Assembly (NCBI GenBank): GCA_020002185.1
Contig: CM034532.1
Span: 53,657,430-53,721,429 of the forward strand
Length of the DNA: 64,000 nucleotides
Reading direction: 5' to 3'
Source: Paraescarpia echinospica
Taxonomy: Eukaryota; Annelida; Polychaeta; Sabellida; Siboglinidae
Shown: piece by piece, positions 22,901-34,900 of the stretch
Layout of the letters: every line of letters starts with the position of its first letter
Position numbering within the stretch: position 1 is the stretch's first letter
Translations under genes and position numbers: made by a program
Notes under the pieces: model-generated
Told to the model about the DNA's origin: nothing
Databases searched by the model: none
The model's input: only the letters and a program-made list of their open reading frames with translations

Positions 22901-25900
22901 TGGAAACAAAATCCCGCAGGTTGTGCGTCTCTTCCTCTGTACTTCCGTACACCTGCGACCCGTCGATGTACGACGTGATCTCATTGATCTGTTCTCGATA
23001 CGACACCTGGTTGAAGAGCACAGAGGGGGCGCCACTACCACACACGGAGCTCGAGCGCGTCACTCCAATGCAGCGGTGCCGTCGGATGCGCGGGTCGTCG
23101 AGAGGAACGAGGATAGGGAAACATGGTGCTTGGTTGTCGCACGTCTCGTTACAGAAGCGTCCGTCGCTGAACCTGGCGGCACTGACCGCCATAGGGACTA
23201 GTGAGATGTCGTGGTCAAGGAATTGACCCCACTGCATTAACATGTGGGTGTAAGTCTCATCTGCAGTGATATGAGAGGTTGAGCCGAGTCTGAGAGACAC
23301 CAGGCGTGCGCTCGGAAGTTTGTAGCCATTGTATAACTTGTCAACATCCCAGCCTACAGACAAACATATGCCAGTCTATACACAAACACATCCCAGTTTA
23401 TACACAAACACGTCAGTCTATACACAACCACATAATAGTCTATACACAAGCAAGTGTCAATCCACAAATAACCACATCAATGTATAAATAACCACATAAC
23501 AATTTACACACAACCACATTTCAGTCTATACACATGCAAAACCACATGTCAGTTGTGCAAATGATAGTAATTAATGTGAGCCCCTAGACTTGGAACTATT
23601 AGTTAATCTAGTGGCCAGCTGCCTCCTCTAAATTCCACCAGTCTTATCAGTTGTAATTATGTCTCTTGGCCAGTCATCTGCCCGTCTTCAAGATGGACAG
23701 ACGAGTCTCTGCCTCGAGGTTTATTTGCAGTACCTACCTCTAGGTGTGTTGAGTCCGTTCTCGTAGGCTGGTCGGAGGAGTCGGGATAGCGCGGTGTGCG
23801 ACGATGCCTGTAGGGGGTGCCTCAGGTTGTTACAGGTGCCGTCAAACGCCCGGTACTTGTGGTGGAAGCACATGTCTGTGCACTGGATGTCACGGCGCTG
23901 GGCCGTACACCCCGCCAGGTCGGCCACCACTGACACCTGGGCCTGGGTCAACACCTCCTCCCTGGCTGGCTCTACACACAACACACAGGAGGAGTGTGGT
24001 GAAATGGGAGACAAGTATAGGCCACTGTACCCATAATATGTGACCTGCTACAGTGATTACGTTACAAAATTGTGAAATGAAGGGTTGTGCCTTTTTGGAT
24101 TTCGCTGATCATGAGCTTTAAAATGATACCCAGACCTGCCTACCCCAAAAACTTCCTGTCAGTAATCCATCTTCCCATTTACACAGATTTTCAGGAATAT
24201 AGGCTTGTTGTCAGTAATAGTTCAGAACCGTGTCAGATATTGTCACAAAAAGAACACCACTGTCAGTAATACTTTAATACTGTGACTATGATGATAGTTG
24301 CACCCAAAACATAATTGTCTCTAATAAACTATGAGGTGTTTTGAAGTGTTCAGTTAACAAGGTAAGGCAGATGTTCATAACCAGCATTGGTGGAAATCAA
24401 ACGTGAAGAAGCGTAACTGTAACGTAAATGAGTCTATACACATTGCAATTCTGATTTTATGTAAATAAAAAACAAAACAGCATGTTGACTACTAAAACTT
24501 GACAAATTATAACAATGCATCACGTCATTGTCTATTTGTGGTGTCATTAGGATTAATATTAGTAGCCGATATACCTAGGGCCAGGCTATAGACTATACAC
24601 TAAAGTAGCTTGACTAGATCAAAGACAAAGTCATGCCGGGCAAAACCATTACGTTACGCTAGTCACCGACATCGTTTAGACTCCAGTCTACTCAACTCTA
24701 GTATATAAGCCTATCCCTGTATTATAGGCTGTAAATGATAGACTAAACTCAATACATACACTAACTTAGTCTTAGTACAGTCAGTTGGCCTAACACTACA
24801 AGTACAACACCCACTACTCTGTCACTAGTACTAGTCTAACGACGTAGTCAGTACCTGCAATTATCCCGGTCACCAGTGACCATGTGAAATAGGAAAATAA
24901 ATTTTGCGTATCCGGCAGTATGTAAAGCCACCCCCTTCTTTAAACTTAACAATACAGGCCATGTTTGCGTGCATGCTGTTATAAACGTTTTGATCCCCGG
25001 TATCATTTCGTGCCGCGTGAGTCGTGACTTCGTTTTGTTTGAGCGCCATGAGCGCGGAAATGCGAATTTGTCGTAACGCTGTTTCCTATTGGTCAGATTA
25101 CGACCAGAAGCAGCGAATGAAAAAACATGTCACAACAAGCAGCGTATATATGCCACCACCTGTTGAATAAAGTGAAGCTAAATTTGAGGAGTACGGAAGT
25201 AATTGACGATCATTGTGACAACGAAAGAATCCGTAATATTTTCATCCCTCGCCATAATACCATAATTTTAGGTGTATTTCCGGAATGATTCCGGACAATC
25301 CGGAATGGTAGGCAGGTCTGGATACCTCACATGGTGAAATATCTTCAGTAGTTTTTGATTTATTGCTAAAATTGAAGCAAACTTCAAAAGCGACTTGAAT
25401 CATCTGGAAGCGAAACCCAGTTACATATACCTAGACCATCCATGGTAGTGACCTCTCTCTCTCGTAGAAAACAGAAAGTATCTTGGGGTCACAATAGCTA
25501 GAAACCTGAACTGGAATGCCCATAGTGATGCCATCACAAAGAAAGTAAACAAGAGCCTTGCCTTCCTAAGGAGGAACCTCTATAACTGTCCACCAAAGAT
25601 CAAGGCACAGTGCTATGAGACACTGGTTAGATCCATCATCATCATGGAATATGCCAGTTCATCATAGGATCCCCACACCAAGACCAACATCCAATGGCTA
25701 GAAGCTGTCCAACAGCGGGCTGCAAGATTCGTGACTGGGGACCACCTCTAGACAACTGCCAAGATAACCACGATGTACCGTGTCACACACCACCTAATTG
25801 ACATATCAGCAGCCACTTTGTGTCACCTGTCCACACTGACAACAAGAGGCCACAATCTGTGCTATCACATCCCCTACTGCAAGACTAACGTCTTTAAGCA

Positions 25901-28900
25901 CTCCTTTCCAGCTGGTATCCGCCTATGGAACCAGCTGCCTGAGTGCATAGTTACATCCCCAACCCTAGACACCTTCAAGGGAAGATTGGCCACTCTGGAT
26001 GTTTAGGCACTATGCACTTTTATACCTTTTAGGTCAGTATAACAGTGTAGAAGTGCTTTTTTTATCCAGAACATAACGAGTTTCTAATTATTTTAACCTG
26101 CACCATATCCATGTTGTACATAATCACCAACTTCATCAATGTTGTACCGGGTATATAATCACAACAGGATGACAATGCTCCTGCAGGGGATTAGGCACTT
26201 ATATGGAGAGCACCTGGTATCGTTGGGATGCGTGTTGACTGTTGAGATAGTAATGGTAGCAGGGGAGAGTGGATTCAGCTGGACAAAGAGGCTGCTGAAT
26301 ACATGTATGAAGCAAGGTAAAGTACCAGAAGACTGGTTGACAGGGCTAATTGTCCCAATATGAAAGAGGAAGGGAGATGTGCAAGATCCAGAGAAATACA
26401 GAGATATCACACTTCTAAGTCACATCATGAAGCTGCTAGAGAGGATCCAGGATAGGAGGATTCGAAAGAGGGTAGAACAGGAAGTAGGGGAAGAACAACA
26501 GGGATTCAGAAAGGGCAGAGGGACGCGGATGCGATGTTTGCATTGAGACAGCTGGTGAAGAAGAGGTTGGAGATGCAAGGGAGAATGGCAGTGGGACTTG
26601 TGGACCCGGAGAAGGCCTACGACACAGTCCCAAGAGAGATGGTGTTGGCAACAGTGAGATGGATGGGAGTGCCAGAAGCAGAAGGCAGAATGGTGGAAGC
26701 AGTGTATGAAAGAACAACAGAAATAGTTGGCATGTCGGAAGAGTTTCCCGTTAACATCGGATTGAGGCAAAGAAGTGCCCTAAGCCCATTACTATTTATC
26801 ATGGTGATGGAACTAATCAGCAGGAAGATCAGCACGAAGGATGTTCTCAGAAAGATTATGTATGCAGATGATCTGGTCATATTAGCAGAAAGCAAACAAA
26901 ATCTACAAGACATGTTGGAGGAATGGAACATGGTGTTCAAGAAACACGGACTGAGAATGAGCCTGGAGTTGGACTGTGGGTTGGACAACAGAGAGAGGAA
27001 TTGGACATCAGGTTGGATGGAAAGGAAATTAAGCAAGTGGACGGTTTTGTGTACCTTGGAGGAATGGATGGATGCCGGAAAAATAGTGAAGAGAACAGAG
27101 GCATAACAACATTTATAAAGGGCACAGGAAAAGGAGAAGGCCACAGCTGAGATGGGGGGATTGCATGAGGAGGGACATGAGAAGATCAGGGGAGGATGAA
27201 AATTGGAGAGAGGGAGCGATGGACAGTAAAGTATGGAAGAAAAAGACACAGAGTGTACCTGAACCTTACCCCTGTACAGCAGGGAACAAGGAGGAGAGCA
27301 GCATGGAAGAAGAAACATGAATTTCAATAGATTGTACTAAATATTGGGCAGTTGCTTGATTCTTGTTGGCTATGCAGATGTGCACCATCGTCCCCTATGT
27401 ATCTATGTCAGTATTGTCATTAAAATGATAACATCACCAAATATAAAAGTACAGTGATATATTAACTAAACTACTGTAACCACGGTAAGCATGAGTGGGG
27501 ATTTATGAATGAAATCAATCTTTAACTGCAAACTCTATTTTCCAATGGCATTCTCCTCTTCACTGTTTGTATTCAGTGCTGCCACCTGGCATGGAGGTTT
27601 GTAGTGATGACACCAGACAGCAGGAAGTGCCACTGTCGTACAGTTTACTTATTCTCCATTTGCTTTTAATAAATTATAAATTTCAAAAGTTTACAAATGG
27701 GGCAGGCACATTTCGTTAATGCAATTATGCAGTGTGACTGAGGGGGAATGACAATAAATTAACATATGTCGATAAAATTGTTATGAAAACTTACTGTTAT
27801 CTGAAGAAGAGATGTTGTAAACGACACCAGCCCTCTCCTGGTTATAAATCACCTCTAGAGTCCTCTCAAATATCTCAGCAGCCCGGGAGATCTGTAGTGT
27901 TTCCTGGGAGGGGAATCGCATGAGAGCCAACAGGTCTTGGGCCGTGCGAGGCCGCGTTGACTCCGTGAATGCCCGGATCGTGTTGTTGATGGCCCGGTCA
28001 ACCTCGTGTTTGGAGGCGGCCACACGGTCAGTGAAGGAGGACGATACTCCCGATCGTTGGACATTGGTGCGAGTCCGTGGTACACCACCTACAACATGTA
28101 ATGACCACTAATTGACCACTCAACAGAGGTGTTGTACATGGATGGCTTCATGGTAACTGATGTCATCAATGGATGTGGTTAATGGTGTGGAGTGTTTGGG
28201 GTGAGGGTGTTCAGTGATGAGGGGGTTTGGTGGTGAGGGGGTTCAGTTCTGTGGGGGTTTGGTGGTGAGGGGGGTTCAGTGGTGATCGGGTTCAGTATTG
28301 AGGGAGGGGGTTCATTAGTGAGGGGATTCAGTGGTGAGGGTGTTCAGTGGTGGAGGTGTTTAGTGGTGTTGGTGTTCAGTGATGGAGCTAGTTAGTGGTG
28401 TTGGTGTTCAGTGGTGGAGGTGTTTAGTAGTGTTGGAGGTGTTTAGTAGTGTTGGTGTTCAGTGGAGGTGTTTAGTGGTGGGGGTGTTCAGTGGTGGAGG
28501 TGATTAATGGTGGGGGTGTTCAGTGGTGGAGGTGTTTAGTGGTGTTCAGTGGTAGAGATGTTTAGTGGTGGTGGTGTTCAGTGATGGTGGTGTTCAGTGG
28601 TGGAGGTGTTTAGTGGTGGTGGTGTTTAGTGGTGGTGGTGTTCAGTGATGGAGGTGTTTAGTGGTGGTGGTGTTCAGTGGTGGAGGTGTTTAGTGGTGGT
28701 GTTCAGTGATGGAGGTGTTTAGTGGTGTTGGTGTTCAGTGGTGTGGAAGAAAAGTACGGACTTGGCACTTTGGTTTCGAGTGGGGTTATGTGGGTTGAGG
28801 TATCGTAGTGTCGGGTACTGTCATGTGCGATGCAATGGTGTGGGATGTGATAGTGTGGCTTGTTACTGTGGTCTATGGTAGTGTTTGATGCTGTTTTATG

Positions 28901-31900
28901 TTGCTGTGGTACAGTGTGTGGTACTACACTGGACTCTATAGACTGTAATACAGCTAAGCTGACACCCTCCTACCTGCACTGACAGAGAGTGTGACAAAGG
29001 CCCGTATGGTTCCTGCAGCGTTCTGTGCGAGACACTCGTACGTTCCCGCATCCCTCGCGGTGATCTCTCTCACCACCAGGGTTCCGTCCACGTGCACAGT
29101 ATACTTAGCGCCCTCTGTCAGCACCTCACGGTCCTTCAGCCAGCGGAACGACGGCCGTGGGTCAGAGTTCACCTGGCACACGAATCGGACGGACGGCGTA
29201 CCCTCTGCTACAGTCTTGTCCTGGGGCGCGGTCAGTAGGACAGGGGGCGCTAAGATAGAAAAAAGGTACCGTATTGGTTCTATTAAATGTACAGTATGCT
29301 TGACAAATATTTGAGACATAAAAATATGTTAAATATTGCATTCCAATAAGCGTACAGGGGTGTACACCAATTTTCTTTGGCTCCTGGATAAAACCATTTC
29401 AGCAGATGTGACTGGCAAGCGATTAATGCATCCACATATATGAGCAATATTACACCAGAACACTGTAGAATATGATCATTTAGGTAGACCATTCAATATT
29501 TTTCATCACCAAGCTTTGAGTCTGGTGTGACATTGGTAATAATTAAATTACACAGGTGGATCCAACAGTCAAACTTGGCATTGGAAGTTGCTGTCATAGA
29601 GGCAGATGCTACAAAAAAGGGGGTGTACACTAATTATGGCATGTATGCTTAGTAGAACGAATACGGTAAGTTTCATGTATAGCGCAGTATCCAGGCCTCC
29701 GGACTGCTCAAAGCGCTTTACACTTTACTCCCTGGCAGACCTGTTCAATTGAACACCATCTCGACTTCTCTGGGAAGCATTCAGCCACACTGCAGTTAAT
29801 GAGCGAAGTCTAATATCCACCATAGCCAGGTATTCATTCATACAGCTGAATAAACTGGAGCAACGTAGAGTGAATGAACGTAGAGTGAACGAACTTGCCC
29901 AAGGTTCAACACGGCAGTACAGGATTCAAACCCGAATTCTCTCGATTGAGAGTCCAATGCTCTATCTACTGCGCCACTGCAGAGCTGACAGTCTTATCCT
30001 GGGGCAGTCAGTAGGACAGGGGACACTAGTACAGCCAACATCTGTTAGAATTGTGACAATCTTGTCCTGGGGCAGTCAATAGGACAGGGGGCGCTAGGAC
30101 AGACAACATATGTTAGAGCCGTGACAATTTTGTCCTGGGGCAGTCAGTAGGACAGGGGACATTAGGACAGACAACATATATTACCGTAATGACAGTATGT
30201 ATTGGGACATTTAAAAATAATTAAATTATCAGCTGTCCCAACTGCTGGGTGCAACAAAAATAATTACCAGATTCACTGTTCCAAGACTTAGGGACACGAA
30301 CGAATCCTGACGTCATGTCGTCCCTGTTTTATTACCCTGGTGTTAAGGGTAGCCACTACCCGAAAATGGCCATAGGCCATATCTCTGTTAAAACTGAACA
30401 AATCTTAGCCAAATTTGGAGTACTAATTAGTTAAATGAATAGTACATATGGAATGTGGGCTCATTTACTTGTGTGTTACCATGACAATGATCGTTTCTTG
30501 TATGACAGAGGGGCATGCATCCTTGAAAATTATTCTGAGCTAACAACTATATGTGTGATCACGCATTTGTCAAGAATCATTACCTACAATGTCCCTCTGT
30601 CAGATAAGGTGGGTTTGGGCAAGGAAATTTAACTGCAATGACTGTTGTGAGATGGGACTTTAGGTTTAAGTTTTTTTCAAGGCGTTTTGAAAAATGTTAA
30701 AACCTGAACAACAGTCAGTGAAGTCAGATATCCTTGCCCAAAACCACCTTATCTGACAGAGGAGCATTCTAGCTAATGATTCTTGACAGTTGCATGATCA
30801 CACATACAGTTGTTAGCTCAGAATAATTTTCAAGGATGTGAAAATCCATCTCAGTTGAAACATTAATTGCCATGGTAATCATATACCATTCATTTTTCTA
30901 ATCAGTGCTCCAAATTTGGTTGTGATATGTTCAGTATAAACAGAAATATGGCATATTGGTTATAATTATGTGCGTTTTCGGGCAGTGACTACCCTTAACC
31001 TGGCTTTGTAAATTCATCATGATTACCTCGTCTATTACCCTGCTACTAACTAGTTTTTGAGTGGCTAAACTATCGAGTGCACATCGTTTTCTAAATTTAG
31101 TACAAATGTTTTTGTCAGAAATTTGACATTACTCCCAAGAATGGCAAGAAGTGCTAATTGACTTGAAGACTGCAACTTTGTAAGCAATCAGAGCATCTAC
31201 TAATATAGCAGGTGCCTTGAAGGGTGGGAAATGGGACAAGTTATTGACATTGTCTGATCAGAGTCACACTTGCGATTAAATGTGGTTTAATAGTAATGAG
31301 GCAAATGGCAACAATTGTTTGAGAGTACTTGGAGACAACCTTTCCAGCTATAATTATAACAGTACAAATGCAACCGTGGCCAAATTTAATGAGCCAGTCG
31401 GACATGTAGACATGGAGTAATTAGAAACCTGGCAGTGAATCTCGGGGGCCAGCGTTATTCTTCAAATTCCTCCTAAACATACTGTGAATTAAAATATCAA
31501 CTATACGTGAAATGATGTGCAAGTCTTGGGACAATGCCGATAGTCGAGAGATGTTGCAGTTTTGTCCATTACAGCCAAACATTGGAGAACTGCAACTAGG
31601 ATTTTAGATGTATATTGTGACACTTCCTAAATGTATTAAGGCCAGATGGTAGCTGAGAGAAGGGCGAAACATCACCGCAGTAATTTACATCACCCAAGTT
31701 TGTGTTGTTTACATCAGAGCAGCTGCGATTGTAATACACTGTTTTTATACACTGTTTTTATTTATGCCTTAGCATCAGGGAAAAAGTGGGTATGCACTCA
31801 TCAGAAATATGAATAACTGGCGTCCCAATACATAGGGACACAAAATTTAATAATTTTATTAAGATGTCCCAAAAGGTGTCCCAAAACATCGGTACAGGAA

Positions 31901-34900
31901 AATAATTATTTTTCTAGATTTTTATGGTGTCCCAAAACAAATGGTGTCCCAATACATACGGACATTACGGTAGTCTTATCCTCACAAGTAATCCATTCAC
32001 ATGTGTCCGCTAATGCTATTTAAATTGATCAAATCTCTTTTAGACATGCTGCAAACATATTCTGCAATCACATATAATATTCTTAAATAACGTATACAGT
32101 TGTTAAACAATTGTATTATCTTGTTATTGGCATCAGTTTCAAACTCCAAACAACTCCTAATATTTCTTATTGCCAGGGTATCTTCTTTACAGTACAATTA
32201 AAGGGTCAAATAAAAAGTAACCTCTGACCTCTGGCCTTGACCTCCAGCTTGGCAGAGGCTGACCGTGACCCAGCAACGTTCACCGCCCTGCACTCGTAGT
32301 CACCCTGGTGAGCGGGGAAAACCTGCGAGATGCGTAGGGTTGTGCCACTGGGGTTGATGGAGAACTGCCCCCCGTCAGGAATGAGTCGCCCTACAAAGTC
32401 ACTTGGCTGTCAGTGTGGGTTACTCTGGTGTATAAACTCACTCTTCTCTCTTATGTTATCATTGTGCCAAATTAATAACCAGCTTGACAGACACGTTGCG
32501 ATCTGTCATTTAATAAGTTAATTACATTGTTTTATTCTTGATTGGGTCATGTTTGCCTAATCATAATCATGTTGTTATAATGATGATAATAAAAAATGTG
32601 TTACTTTTCATAGGCACAGTTGCCAGCATACAAGGTTTTTTAAGAAGCCAAGAATTTTGTCTACATGTGCTAGATGCAGAAATGCAAAAGCAATATTTGC
32701 CAGTCATAATTATTGATTAAAAAAATACTTTTCTTCAGTCACTTTCTATTCTGTAAATTAAATAAGTAACATTATTTAACATATTAATATTCCACACAAA
32801 TACTGTGTCTAATTTATTGCATGCTTCCTTAATAACACAAAAACAGCGAAGAAATATATGATGTACCTTATTGTGGATTATTATCACATACAATAGTCCA
32901 CTGTGAAATGAATTATTTCAAACAAAAATCTATATTTGTTCACTGCAACTATCTAGAAAAGGCTAGAATATGTCTGCAAAACTAAAGATATTCATTTATT
33001 ATACTTAAAACACCTTTCACAAACAAGAAACATTTTAAACTGCAAAAGTTCAGGGAAATTCATCATATAGGTTATGACATACAGTTATAGAACAATAAAG
33101 TAAAACTAGAATAGCAAAAGGGAAAATGTATTTGTATAATATAAACTTTACAGGCACAAACTCAACAAGGAATATGTCCTGGTGGTCTCACATACAGGTG
33201 AGACATAACACCGAGTGTTGTCGTACCATTTTTGTACCACGTGATCTGCGGAGTAGGGTTGCCCTCAGCTAGACAACTGAAGAACACAGCCTGGCCTTGT
33301 GTCAGCTTCTGCGCCTGGGGACGTTCTGTGATCGTAGGGGGCCCTGCAGACAGATGGAACCAAACATCATCTTCATGGTGTGTAAGCAAAGTAAAACAGC
33401 TGTTTTTTTTACAGCAGGCTGTAGTAAACCTCATTGTCTTATTGGGAAGACAGGTATTTCAACCAACTGTGTTGTTTTGGTATGGTTTATTTACAGAATA
33501 TATGACTTTATTGAGGATTCAAGTATCTATCTGTAATACAGGTAGTAAGTTCTTTCTTTTGCAATCATAAGTTTGAAGTACAGGTAACAAAATTAAGAGG
33601 TACCGTACCTACCTTTGCCACCCTGTAACCCTCCACTACCCCACCCCTGCTCCTACACCATCTGTCCACGCCATATACACAATTATCTAACTCTATCCAA
33701 GCACATATGCCACAATAGCATATCTGCAATTGTATTTTCTAAAGCAAAATCATGATCCCAGCAAACTGACTTTGTCATGTTAAAAATAAAACTAGTTAAA
33801 TGTATTTCCTGACCTACATCACCTTGTATGTTAACCCCAGCCTACATCACCTTGTATGTTAACCCCAGCCTACATCACCTTGTATGAAGGAGACATAGTT
33901 TGTTTACCAGGTGCCAAGGTAGAGCATATAACAGAAAGGGTAGAGAAAGTGATGGGTCCTGGGAAGGGAGGGACCATTCTAGTACATGTAGGGACAAGTA
34001 ATTGTCCGGCTGTGGGAAGTCGTGGGCAGAAACCATGGAGGAAGGATTCACCTTTCAGTGCATTGGGTGTTGGAAGGTGGAGTGTCTGCAGAAGGAGATA
34101 GTTAGGTTGACAGATATTGTGAAGGGAATGGAGATGGGAATTAGCAATGAGGCAGGTAGAATGGAGAGAGACGACAGGGAGAGAGGTGAGAATATTGCAA
34201 GACTGAAGGAGAATAGCAGTGGAAAGAAAACTGATGAAAGGAGATTGAGAGGAGGGAAGGTGATTGGAGGGGAAGAAATTGGAAAATCAACAACAGAAAA
34301 CGTGACAAGCGTGAAGGTGACAGGGAAGAAAGTGACCGTAGAGAAGGAGGGAGGGAAGATGGGACGGGAGAGGAAAGAAGAAAATGAGATGGGACGAAAG
34401 ATGAAGAGACGAAAGGAAGTGAGAGCAAATGTGATAGAAGAGAAGTCGATAAAAGGGACGCTGACAGGAGGAAAGGTGACAAGAGAAAAAGCGACAGGAA
34501 AGAATGGATCAGAAGAGAATGGGACAGGAGAGAAGACGACAGGGGGGAAAGACAACAACCAGACAGATGCAAACCGAAGAAGGAGCTATTCTAAGGCAGT
34601 GATTGAGGGGGCAATGAGGAAAGAGAGGGTGTTTATGGGCGACTCCATTATGAGAAAGACGGACAAGACACTGAGCGAGGGGAAAGACGTCGTTGTTTGT
34701 CTACCGGGGGCTAGAATTGAACATGTCACTGACAGGGTAGAGAAGGTATTGGGGCATGGCAAGGGGGTCTATACTGGTACATGTAGGAACAAATAATGCA
34801 GACAGGGAGGGAACAACTGCGATAGTACATAAGTATAGACAGTTAGTGAGGAAGCTAAAGAAGACAAGAGTTGAACAGGTTATTCTGTCAGGAATTTTGC

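Noticed and set aside
26617..27327. 236-codon minus-strand frame
   Set aside because: Antisense of a LINE RT whose sense strand has clear RT motifs.
29870..29990. Possible functional tRNA gene
   Set aside because: Boxes A and B are present, but the acceptor stem does not pair and the anticodon stem is imperfect. It fits the head of a SINE.
34055..34572. Ser/Pro/Phe-rich minus-strand frames of 143-167 codons
   Set aside because: Antisense of the purine-rich LINE ORF1 tract.
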